From NCBI GenBank assembly GCA_021307315.1, contig JAJSPD010000085.1, positions 62,001 through 126,000 on the forward strand: a DNA stretch of 64,000 bases, written 5' to 3'. Numbering within the stretch: position 1 is the first letter of the stretch; every line of letters begins with the position of its first letter. The position numbers and the translations under genes are program-made. The notes under the pieces were generated by a model. The model saw only the letters and a program-made list of their open reading frames with translations. It searched no databases and was not told where the DNA came from. Source of the DNA: Bisporella sp. PMI_857 (taxonomy: Eukaryota; Ascomycota; Leotiomycetes; Helotiales; Helotiaceae). Shown in pieces: positions 11,510 through 21,526 of the stretch.

Positions 11510-11820
11510 CCTTAAGTGATTCCTTTGAGCACCTAACCCTTGAAACTTCCACGAGTCTACATGATATACACAATCTTGTCGCAATCACCATCCCTCTTGA
11601 AATTCTGTCAACCGTCAGACGAGTCGACAATTTGCGTCTCCGATGGGCCTGCAACTATCGCACAAGGTGTGTGACACGTAGCATAGAAAGTAAACTTGCC
11701 TCGTCATCTTGAACTGAAAGCGTCAGGCTCTCAGCCTTACTACACTGGTAGCATACCGTATTATCTAATTCTCATTTGTCCCGCTGAAGACCATCTGATG
11801 GTGCTTACCCAGTAGTACCT

Positions 11821-14024
11821 ATGGACTCTTCTTTGGCAACGTCTGTGCCAACTCCTCAGTTGGCCAAAGTTCTAAGAAACGATCAAGTCAACCAGAAACT
11901 ATGCAAATACTGCCGCACGCTCGCACTCTGGGACTGGACTACTTCTCCGGATTCCGTTTTTCCTTATGGCAGTTTTGCGGCTTCGATGAACGAGAAGAAA
12001 AGGAAATATATCCAGCACCATCCTACCTATGAGAGACTCACTCAATCGTGCGCAGATGGCTGTCCCATGTGTCAACTGCTGGACAGAGGCCTATCGGACT
12101 ATCCCAGCCTTACCCAGAACAACCGTTCCAGCCACCTCGATGAAATGTTGTACGGTTCCATCAAGATGGACGATAAAAACAGTAGTTTCTTCCTTCTTAT
12201 GGACAAGGCATTCGAGCTAGACGGCTACGATGAGTTTTACCTCATGCGAACGACAACCGATATGATTCCTGACCTTCGTGCGCCGGGGCCGACATATCAG
12301 ATTCAAGTGCCGCCTGGTAAAGGGATTGAACTAGCTTGAGACTATATATTTCTAACAGTTGATCAGAATCGGTGCCCGACCGCGTTTTATGCAAGCCTCA
12401 GTCCCCGAGATCTGATCTCACTCTTGTGAAAGGCTGGTTGACGAGCTGCGTTGCCGATCATCCAGACTGTGCCACAGTGACAGATCGTGTTAGTCCTACA
12501 AGAGTTCTTGAAGTCAATTTTGATGGAAATACTAACAAACCTACGGTCCGGCTTGTCGAGACTGATGGGGCTTTCGCACCATATGTGGCATTGAGTCATT
12601 GCTGGGGTAATTTCCAACCGCTTTGCACTACAACACAGCAGTACTCGGCGCATTTAGAGGGCATACCATTCGACAGTCTCCCCAAATCTTTTCAGGATGC
12701 TGTCACAGTCGCAACCTCCCTTGGCGTCAGCAGACTCTGGATAGACTCTCTCTGCATAATTCAGGACTTAGTCGCAGACTGGGAGCAGGAATGCCCTCAA
12801 ATGTCCACCATCTACTCCAATGCAGTATGTACCATCGCAGCTTGTGATGCCGCGAATTGTTCCGTGGGATTCCTGAACGATTACCCAACTGAGCTGAGGT
12901 GTGAACTTGGAAACTCCATGACAGTGCGCTACATCCCACCAGAGAGCATGCCTATACGTTCGGACGAGCCCTCCCTCCTATCTACTCGAGGATGGGTGCT
13001 GCAGGAAAAGCTACTATCGCCACGTATCCTGGCTTTCAAGTCCCAGAGAATGCAATGGCAGTGCAACACGCATTATATGTCTGATGACGTGCACGCGCCG
13101 TACGAAGTAAGTGACTACTATCCCACCGGGGTTGCAGATCTATCAAAGGCCCCTTTAAAGTATTTCAAGCACCGGAAATCGATAATGAAAAGCCCACTAG
13201 AAAACGACAAAAGTTATCAACGCGACCTGCATCTGAGGTGGAGACAGCTGGTCTGTAACTACTCCAAACGCAATTTGACGAATGATATGGACAAGTTGCC
13301 CGCTCTATCTGGCTTAGCTCAAGTTTATAATACAAAGCTCCTGAATGACAAGTACCTCGCCGGCGTGTGGCAAGGTGATCTCTGCAAAAGTCTGAGTTGG
13401 CACCGGCCTCGCAAATGGTACGAGAATGGAGGCAATGAAGATTTCAGGTCGTTGACCAAGGTGAACACTAATCTCACCTATCGAGCACCCTCATGGTCAT
13501 GGGCTTCTATTGATGGCACCGTTGAATTCGGATTCCAATTTCGTGACACGGATGATCTCCAATTGCGCAAAGATGCAGCTGGAGTTGTAGCTGAAATCTC
13601 TTCCAAGGGACTCGATCCTTTTGGGCAAGTCAAAAGCGCGGTTCTGCATGTTCGCGGCCACATAATCGATATCCTGCTGCATAATCACGGTTTGAAAGAA
13701 GCTACATGTGCCGTTGGGAATTTGCTTTTGGACTCAGTAAGGGATGTTGAGAAGTTCAAGACACTTGAAAATAAGGATGTGTCTATCTTGTTAATCTCGT
13801 ACGGCGAGGTGGACCATGGGCCCAAAAATGGGCCGATTCTTCCACGGGACGACAAGAGGCCGCGTTGGACAAGATACTGGTTGGGACTTGCGATGGAAAA
13901 GATCTCTGGTAGTGAGAACGATGACGGGACAGACTTTCGCCGTGTTGGATTTGTGAACGGCCAAGATACCAGCATAAAAGAGTGGTTTAAAAACTGTCCA
14001 TGGCGAGATCTGAGGTTGTTCTAG
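11821..14024 (+). CDS. HET-domain protein (717 aa), intact, one intron
   Basis: Exon 1 is 11821-12316. The intron is 12317-12366 (GTAAAG...GATCAG, 50 nt, with TCTAAC). Exon 2 is 12367-14024. The phases join (G|AA) to give 717 aa. The HET domain begins near residue 235 with APYVALSHCWG, followed by RLWIDSLCIIQD and LLSTRGWVLQEKLLSPRIL. HET domains act as inducers of vegetative-incompatibility cell death in filamentous fungi. The N-terminal 160 residues contain CRTLALWDW and ADGCPMCQLL cysteine pairs, as is usual before HET in this class. A C-terminal extension of about 300 residues has no domain I can name. There are no internal stops, in contrast to the HET relics at 52-54 kb. Confidence 0.85.
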
Positions 14025-14737
14025 AATTTTGCTATTGCTCTTCTTGGGCTTTTGGGAGGCACAAATGCCGACAATTGGTATGAGGCCGATTTCGATTCTT
14101 GTTGTAGCTTCCTCCAAACCTTTCATGACGGAAGCCACATATTGAAATATCAAGGACGTTCTTACTTTATCTCCGTAAAACAGTGAGCACCGCTCTTTCT
14201 CGCGGATGGATTAAAATAGAATGCTTCGCTATCTACATCACCATTCAGAAGTAGTAATTAGTTATCTCAGTTCAGACGAGCCTACAGCCTTAGCCGCGGA
14301 TGCCATAGAAGCTAACTCATGTGTCTTGCTCTTTACAATGCGTCCTACCACACACAACCCTATCATCATAGCCAATTCAGCTCCTCCTCCTCCTTCCCCT
14401 CCTCACCTCACACTTCAAAACGCATACTCAAGGGTAATTTGGGTCTTGCTAGTTCCACCAAGTCCCCACATAGCGACACGTTGGCAGACCTTGGTAGATG
14501 AAAGCTTTCGGCCAATCTCCACAACGATGGATTCACGACCCACAAAATTCGCGTTTCTCCGAAAGGGGACAAAGAATATGGCTAACGGTGTCATTAACTT
14601 GCTGCCATTTGTTTACGGTAATAATCAAACTTACCGGTAGGTTGAGATGAGAATAGTGGTCCCACACGGATACTAGCATCCTCTTGGCCGTCAATGCGGC
14701 GGGAGTAGCCGCAATAAATGGGGCCATGACCAATCAG
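14025..14737. other. No gene recognised
   Basis: A run of CT-rich sequence near 14380-14410 and several short frames, none resembling a known protein. It borders the family-A LTR. Confidence 0.35.
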
Positions 14738-14953
14738 TGTCACGGCCCTGGCCCCCTTGAAGCTCGGCCTGACACCACAGGGCTCGCTTACACTTGCCCC
14801 TGGCCACCGCCTGTATATAACGCACTGCTTTCCTTCCCTTCTTCTGTCTGTAGTTTGTTCTCTTAGTTATAACAGTTGACAGTCATTCGTACCTTTGAGT
14901 CCCTCTTCCTGAGACCTACGGATCGAGATCCCCGTTCGCTTCGAGTTGTTACA
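14738..14953 (+). mobile_element. Solo LTR, family A
   Basis: TGTCACGGCCC to CGAGTTGTTACA, with a TATA-like 'tgtatataac' inside. Other copies are at 19342, 51250, 60960 and 61415. The flanking 5-mers do not match. It abuts the C-terminal end of the pogo transposase relic to its right. Confidence 0.75.
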
Positions 14954-15720
14954 ACAAGCACCCACCTTTATTTCATCGGCTCTTGGAACAGTTGATTGAG
15001 CCGGGGGCTTCGGTGCAGCTCTGAGTATTCTGTCCGGGTTGAACAGAAACAAACCGATCGCAGCCCATACGGCGGTGATATTTCTTTTCGTACACGCCTT
15101 TTCTTTTGCAGGACTATACAGAGAGATAAAATGTTTTTTACCGACTGTATTTGCACTTTCTTGAAATAGTTGATCAGCCTTATGGCGGTAGAAGCTCTTC
15201 AAGGATGCAAAGACTCCGATATCACAAGGCCGGAGCTTGTGGGAAGTGTGAGAGGAAAGGCGACACAAGATGATATTGTTTTCGAAACAGAACTCTAAGA
15301 CTTCAAGGGTCTCGTGCGTCCTAAGCCATCACAAATCGGCACTCGTGGTTTCTGCTTAGCCTGTTCTTTAGTTTGAGGATCAAATACACGCTTAAGCTAC
15401 TCTAAGCTGACCTTGGAGTCGGTGTACCTAGATTCGGAGCACGTATAGTGCCATCCAGGGGCAGAGAACGTAGTCCGGTTGCTTCGATTAGTGGCTGGCC
15501 AAATGATCATTGGTAACAAAGACCTACCGTTTGCACTTATGCACTCGATGGCAGTCACTACCGTTCGCTTGACGCCTGCGCCTCTATAGTTTCGCGGATC
15601 GTCTTTACTTATAAAGACTTTGACAGAGCCGAGCATGCCAATAGTCATAATAGAGCATGTCACGGTACTAGCATATATACCTTAGTACGCAATTGGTTCC
15701 CGACCAATTATTCTCGTCTT
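14954..15720 (-). pseudogene. Pogo/Fot1-like transposase relic (DDE and C-terminal parts)
   Basis: From 15663 downward the frame gives CSIMTIGMLGSVKVFISK, the 'MIG' region after the first catalytic Asp in DDE_1 transposases. It then gives VTAIECISANGRSLLPMII. A second piece (15330-14954) reads LEFCFENNIILCRLSSHTSH, RPCDIGVFASLK, and NITAVWAAIGLFLFNPDRIL. Order and motifs are typical of Fot1/pogo. Stops and a frameshift near 15320 disable it. The family-A LTR sits at its C-terminal end. No terminal inverted repeats could be paired. Confidence 0.75.
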
Positions 15721-16115
15721 TTGTTCATGGCGCAGGTGGCGCCATGACAGGTCGGCTAAGTAAGCCACGTGACTAGTACTAAGGGTTACTATCCCCCCCC
15801 CTAATAATAAAGGCGCTCGTTAGGTGTAACGATCGAGAATCGAAAGCTTACTTTGTAGTATTGTTGATATGATAATATATCACGTTTTTATATGGGGGCC
15901 AGCCCCCAAACCCCCGATCCTCGCTGCGCTCGAAAAAAAGGTGTTTTTATAAGCGGTTAATATCTCAAATACCATCAAAAAGTGCCAATATTTCTCAAAT
16001 ACCATCTTTTTTTTTTACCTCTATCTAGCCATACCACCTTTTTAAAACAATGGTATTTCAGATAAAGGCCAAAAAAATGATAGTATTTAAGATATTTCTG
16101 AAATACCATCATTTT

Positions 16116-16504
16116 TGTAACAAACAGAAAGCAGCAGAAGTTGCGATATAGCAAGTAAAAACACGTATGTAGTATAAACAAGTAACTAGCAAATGCAAAA
16201 GTAATAGTATTGTATTGATATGAAATATAAGTCTAGGTTATACGCTTTTATAGTAGCTGTAAGCCTGTAGCTGCTGTAACTGCAAGCCTGTAGCTGGCCA
16301 TAGGCGGGTACGCCGTTTACAGCCCAGAAAGCACTGTAGCTGAGGCCTGTAGCTGCTGTAGCTGCTGTAGCTGCAAGTCTGTGGCTGGCTATAAACGGGG
16401 TACGCCGTTTGCAGCCCTGAAAGTACTGCAACTGAAAACTTTAATCCTTTTCGTAAAAAAACTTATTCTATATCCAAAGTCTTGAACGGATCCTAGCTGT
16501 TACA
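16116..16504 (-). mobile_element. Solo LTR, family D, TSD ATTTT
   Basis: TGTAACAAACAG to AGCTGTTACA with exact ATTTT duplications (16111-16115 and 16505-16509). It contains tandem 'gtagctg(c/t)' units near 16250-16430. It is inserted in the left arm of MULE1. Confidence 0.85.
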
Positions 16505-16849
16505 ATTTTAAGCCAAAACTAATTAGCGCACCTGACCCACAAAGCTTTAAATTCAAATAATCCCACTCATTTTTAAATTTTTTTGATATTTAATTCCTCG
16601 TTGTTTCGATCAATATAACTGTAGGAAGTAGGGGTTTACGGATCCACACACGACCCACCAGGTCACGTGGCCCGCACAACCCCCATTTTGTAGAATCTAG
16701 AGTAGAACCTAATACAACAACAATTACCATATCCATCAAGAGCAAGAGCACGGCCTAGAGCTGTGCCTTTTGCCCCGTGGAAGGTAAGGAGGGGGCATAC
16801 CAACAATAACTCTTCAAATAAGTTCTACTTTTCCTAATATATCTTCAGC

Positions 16850-18665
16850 AAAAGAAGCTATTAAATTCTACGTTTCAAACGCTTCTGAATCATAGAAAAC
16901 AGCCTATTCAGATAAAACGCGCTTCGATATTGTATGCCGTACGCTTCGATCTTGCAAGTTCAGAATTAAAGCTAGTAATTCTAAAAAAAAAGGAATTCAT
17001 ATAACTCACTTAAAGCCTTATACTTGCTCTCCTGCAAGTCATTTCGGAGCATCAAATATAAATAGTTTAGAGTATATAATACTTTACTATCGTGCTGCGG
17101 CTGTTAATAATCCCAAAATTACTTTAAAGCAAATCTAATCAATTGAGCGCCTTCAGTACTATAACAAGATTCCTTATTTTCAGGCTTACTGCGCAAAACA
17201 AGCTATTCTCGAGGAATTGTATAGTGACGAAACTCAATCTGTCACGTCCCGTGCTCCCAAGCACACGTGACCTATATTAGGCGAGCTCTCAGAGCGCCTC
17301 GTGTATATATAGCCTGCTCTCCTCGAGCTCCTCTTCCTTCCTTAGCTATAGATTCTCGTATTGCACCACCGTTGCCCTCTGTATCTGTAGATCCACAGCG
17401 CGTGCCGTGACACAATCGTTTGCTTTATTTCCGGCGTATATCGAAAAGTTCAAAACTGTAGATTTAAATAATTATGCTGTTTTGGAAACCTAAACAAATG
17501 GTGTATTTCAAGCTGCGTTTTTTGCTTCAGCTCCTTGTCGATCAGCTACAAAGCGCTTTCACCAGTTTTATGCTATCGACAGTACTTATACAAAGTCTCG
17601 GTATCGTATAATATTATTGATTTGTTGTGGAATCGATGCAAACGACAAAGTAACGCCTTTAGCCTGGGCATTAGTACTTATTGAAGAATATCACTGGTAA
17701 AGCTGGTTTTTGCGCTATTTGAAGCTTGCTTTCCCTATTACTTTGTTGGCGCAGCATACTTTTATTTCTGATCGTGAGAAAAGAATAGCAAAAGCAGTCG
17801 AAAAGGAGTATTCTCAAGCAATTCATTTTCACTGTTGTCAGCATATTGCGGACAATTTACAGCAAAGATATAGCAATAAAGTAAAGCTTTTGTTTTGGAA
17901 AGCGTGTAGAGCTAAAACGCTGCAATTGTACAAAAATGAAATGGCGAAATTGAAAAAAGTTAGTACTAACGCTTTCGATTATCTTTGCAATATCGACAAC
18001 AAACTGTGGACTAGAGCTTACTTATAATATTTTCGCTTTGGCCACAATACTTCTAATATTGTTGAATTTTTGAATTCCAGCTGAGACGATTATCGGCGTA
18101 TGCTTTTTCTTCAAATGCTAAATGGTATATACCTTTCAGTGACTAAAACATAGTTCGAAAAACGATCAACAACTAGCAAATCCGATTAACTCGCTAACGT
18201 GCTTATAGCCAAATTTGGAAATCGTTTTCAAGCTTCTCGTCGATATCGAGTATACTCTACAAATGAGAACGTTGCTCAAGTCGAGGATTTTAATACAGGT
18301 CGAAAATGGGTAGTTGTTTTAGATCAAAAATCGTGCGACTGTCAAGACTTCTGAGAGTATCAATCGCCCTGTTCTCACGCTATTGCAGCTGCAAAAGTAC
18401 TGCAAATCGACTCAATTCAATATTTTAAGGATTTATATACTACAAAAGAATACGAAAAAACTTACCGCCATATATTACTGCCAGTATCGATCGAAAACCT
18501 TTTTTCTGATAATTCAATTAAGCCACTTGTTTTACGCAAAAAAGCAAGTCGGCCTCGAACTAAACGCATACGCAAAGGCAACTGGAACAAAAAGCAAACG
18601 CGTTGCAGTAATTGCCTCGATTAGGGTCATAATCGACGTAGTTGTACAGGTCAACTAGTTTCAAA
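16850..18665 (+). pseudogene. MULE1 transposase relic (MuDR, MULE, SWIM, zinc knuckle)
   Basis: Domains in order. The MuDR DNA-binding region lies at 16855-17235 (FDIVCRT...CKFRIKAS...KPYTCSPASH). The MULE catalytic domain lies at 17510-18020 (FYAIDSTYTKSRYRIILL, TPLAWALVLIEEYHW, TFISDREKRIAKAVEKEY, CQHIADNL). A SWIM zinc finger is at about 18335-18390 (SCDCQDF...SPCSHAIAA), and a C-terminal CCHC knuckle near 18600 (CSNCLD-GHNRRSC). Scattered stops are mostly at Gln and Trp positions, as expected from C-to-T and G-to-A change. A family-J LTR splits the frame at 17240 within an Asp-Glu-Thr-Gln-Ser|Phe segment; removing it and one CAATC restores the frame. It is non-functional. Confidence 0.82.
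17240..17412 (+). mobile_element. Solo LTR, family J, TSD CAATC
   Basis: TGTCACGTCCCG to GTGCCGTGACA with exact CAATC duplications (17235-17239 and 17413-17417). It carries a TATA-like 'gtgtatatatagcc'. It is inserted in the MULE1 transposase reading frame. Confidence 0.85.
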
Positions 18666-18980
18666 TAAACGTTGACAACGAGCTTTCGATTGGCTTCAAG
18701 AAATCGACAACGAAAAAGTCGACGACGAAAACGAACAATTAGAGCTGGATAATGAAAAACAAGAAAAAAAACACAACGCTTTAATCAAGAATTGAGCATA
18801 CAAGTAATAAAAAAAGCAGATATAATCGTTGAACTGAAGAAACTTTGTGATAGCGACAGTAACGATGACTGTTAGTAGCCATTTGTATGTAGTTATGATC
18901 ATGTAACCAGCACTTAAAAAGTGAAAAAGTCTACGGAGTTAATTAGTTGCAATAGAAATTGAAATAAAATAAAGTCAAAT

Positions 18981-19319
18981 TGTAACAAATAGAGGGCAGC
19001 AGGAGGGATTGCAATATAACAGATAAAATATGTGACTAGCGATGTCGTTGCAATAGTGATGAATTGATATTAGAAGTATGCTTGTAAGTCTAACATGGAA
19101 GGAAAAACTCAAGCTTGCTTTGTTCAGAAGGCTCTAGCTGTTCCTTATATCTTTCACTGTGCTGTAGCTGTGAGCCTGTGGCTGCTGTAGCTGTTGTAGC
19201 TGTGAGCCTGTGGCTGCTGGAGCTGCTGTAGCTGTAAGCCCGTGGCTGGCCATGGGCGGAGCGTGCCGCTTGCAGCCCTGAAAGTACTACAGCTGAAAAA
19301 CCTTCGGCTGACTGTTACA
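18981..19319 (-). mobile_element. Solo LTR, family D, TSD CAAAT
   Basis: TGTAACAAATAG to CTGACTGTTACA with exact CAAAT duplications (18976-18980 and 19320-19324). It carries the same GTAGCTG-type tandem units (19150-19250) as the 16116 copy. Confidence 0.85.
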
Positions 19320-19341
19320 CAAATACAAAAACTTACACTAC

Positions 19342-19513
19342 TGTAACAACTTAAAACGAACAAAAATCTCGATTCGTCGATTTTAAAAAAAGAAACTCAA
19401 AAGTGTAAACGCTGTCAATTGTTATAGGCCAAAAGCCAGCGTAAACGAGCCTTGTAGTGTCAAAAGCCGAGCCCTGTAGTGTCAAGGGCCGAGCCCCAAA
19501 AAGTCCTATTTAC
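19342..19513 (-). mobile_element. LTR fragment, family A, degraded
   Basis: Starts TGTAACAACTTAAAACG and can be followed through 'gtgtcaagggccgagcccc' to about 19513. It is AT-enriched relative to the 61415 copy. The end is indistinct and no duplication is visible. Confidence 0.6.
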
Positions 19514-19635
19514 AGCGTATGTTGGAAAATATCTCATATACCATTGTTTTTTTGGCCTCTATCTGAAATACCATAAAAGTGGTATGGTCAGATAGAGGTC
19601 AAAAAAAAAGATGGTATTTGAGAAATATCGGCACT

Positions 19636-19952
19636 TGTTACGCGCATCGCTAACAGGCTTGTGCCTTAGGGGCCTGAGGCTCGGTAAGCTTGGCTTACAC
19701 AGAGAACCCCTGGAAAGAAGAAGTCACGTGATGGATCATGGCTTTTGCAATGATCCAACCCCACGAAGCCCTATATAAGTAGATAGCTTTCCCAGTAAAT
19801 AGGAGCTTCGTGCTCAACTCAAATAGTATTCTTCAGTAGCATACTTGTTATTGGGATCTAGTCTTATATGTGATATACCTACTTCTCTCCAGACCAACAA
19901 CCTCGGACCAAGATCTTCTATCTATATTGGATTCGCCAATAGGACCGTAACA
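19636..19952 (+). mobile_element. Solo LTR, family E, TSD CACT
   Basis: TGTTACGCGCATC to GGACCGTAACA flanked by CACT (19632-19635 and 19953-19956). Removing it and one CACT restores the right arm of MULE1 so that it pairs with the left arm. A 'cctatataagtag' TATA-like box lies inside. Confidence 0.82.
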
Positions 19953-20101
19953 CACTTTTTGATGGTATTTGAGATATTAACCGTACAATTAATCTAATAA
20001 AAAATAAGCTTTTATTATTATTTAGTTTTTATTTCATTTTTATAAAAAAATCTTTATGTATTATTTGAGTTAGTTAAACTAATTTGAGTTTTATTTCTTA
20101 C

Positions 20102-20321
20102 TGTTAGTACCCATTTATATGTATTTATGATCATGTGACTAGCACCTGAAACGTGGGACCTCGATCCTACTCAACTCCTTAGAACAAGAGCTTACAGCAA
20201 TCAAGAATCAACCATCAATCAAGACTTATCCACCAACCTCAACGAGCATTGCGCATGAAACACATGCGTGCGTGCCCTCAGGTTAAAATATAAGTAATTA
20301 CTCTGACCCGGGTGTTCCCCA
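20102..20321 (+). mobile_element. Solo LTR, family F, TSD CTTAC
   Basis: TGTTAGTACCCATTT to GGGTGTTCCCCA with exact CTTAC duplications (20097-20101 and 20322-20326). A second copy is at 50703. A fragment of the same start is visible at 18869-18905. Confidence 0.85.
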
Positions 20322-20366
20322 CTTACACTGTTTGTGGCTGTGCACCCCAGCCAGGTTGCTGATAGT

Positions 20367-20785
20367 TGTAACAGCCACAATCGGTTAGGGATGGTTTACA
20401 GCAGGTCACAATCGGTTTAAGGAAGGTTTACAGCTGTGACAGCCAGGATCGGTTAAGAATGGTTTTACAGTAGACCACAATCGGTTTAAGGATAGTTTAC
20501 ACTAAAGTCGGTTAGAAATGGTTTACATCATCACAGGTCGGTTTTGGTCGGCTACAGGCTCCTTTACAGAAGTGCCGACTTCTAAAAAGGATACAGAACT
20601 GTTAAGCATCGTTAGGGGATATAAGGAACAGCTAGAGCTCTCTGGAGAAGGGCAAGCTTGAGTTTTTTTCCTTAGACTTACAAGCATACTTCTAATATCA
20701 ATACATCACTATTGCAACTACAGCGCTCGTCAAGTGTTCTCACCTGTTATATTGCAATCTCTCCTGTTGCCCTTTATCTATTACA
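20367..20785 (+). mobile_element. Solo LTR, family D, TSD ATAGT
   Basis: TGTAACAGCCACAATCGG to TTATCTATTACA with exact ATAGT duplications (20362-20366 and 20786-20790). This longer form (419 bp) has several 'atcggttta(a/g)ggatggttt' units instead of the GTAGCTG units. Confidence 0.85.
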
Positions 20786-20892
20786 ATAGTCATCACAGAA
20801 CGGAGCCAATTCTTGCTCATTCTGCGGTCCCTAACTTTCAAAGAATTTTATTTTTGACCTACATTTTATACAGCGCCTTCTATTAACAGGAG

Positions 20893-20990
20893 ATACAGTC
20901 GCTTGCAACATCGGTTTCCTCCTATTACGCATAAAAAAAATTCTGAACACAGATCATGTCAATCAACCGTTTGCTGCGCCTTCTAGCCAT
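20893..20990 (+). repeat. Left member of an inverted repeat flanking the PNP-NACHT-ANK gene
   Basis: 'acagtcgcttgcaacatcgg' continues to 'aaaattctgaacac' and can be aligned, with mismatches, to the reverse complement of 26830-26900. The start CAGTCGCTTGCAA resembles a hAT-type terminus. Flanking 8-mers do not match, so an element boundary is not proven. Confidence 0.45.
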
Positions 20991-21266
20991 GTGGAGCGAT
21001 TTTGTGTAGTGTTAATCCCCTAAAATCTCTGACTTGCTTGTCGGGGAGCCCCCAGACTCGAAGCGAGCAAGCAGGCGATTAGTTTCTAGAACATTCAGTG
21101 GCAATATTCAATAGTATACAAACATCGGCTCCCCTAGGACCCTCTCTATCAAAGTTATTATAAAGTATATATGACACGTAAAGATATGTGACCCTTTCCT
21201 GCAGCGTGACAGCGGCGCCCAGCCATCATTGTTTTAGTTTCCCTGTTTTCCGTTGATGTTTTTGAC

Positions 21267-21448
21267 TGTTGGAATGCATGTACATAGTTTCACGCGTTCC
21301 ATATCGCGAGGATTGTGGGTCTCCTACTATCTATATAACTACCTGGCAATAGGCCGTAGCTTAGAAGAATCAACGAATATCATAACCACACCAGCAAGAG
21401 CGTAGTCACAGCTACTACGCCTTTTGCTACGTGGTAGGTATTCCGACA
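21267..21448 (-). mobile_element. Solo LTR, family H, TSD TTGAC
   Basis: TGTTGGAATGC to GTATTCCGACA with exact TTGAC duplications (21262-21266 and 21449-21453). It is in opposite orientation to the copy at 28581. It lies just downstream of the NLR gene's original stop codon. Confidence 0.87.
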
Positions 21449-21526
21449 TTGACAGAATCGCCATCAAATTGGCGAGGCACCTGGAATCAAAGGCCACCTT
21501 TACAGCCCTCAATGGGTAGAATAATC

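Larger units (their letters stand above)
15954..19983. mobile_element. Mutator-like element 1 (MULE1), degraded
   Basis: The ends CGGTTAATATCTCAAATACC (15954 onward) and its reverse complement (ending 19983) are inverted repeats. Both arms extend inward through further copies of 'aaataccat' in both orientations (15980-16112 and 19530-19640). Inside lies a MULE transposase relic. Five LTRs are nested within it (families D, J, D, A and E), two of them in or near the arms. No target duplication could be matched at the outer ends. Without the nested LTRs it would be about 2.6 kb. Confidence 0.75.

Noticed and set aside
12387..14153. Antisense frames in the HET gene
   Set aside because: They overlap an intact, well-supported coding exon on the plus strand.
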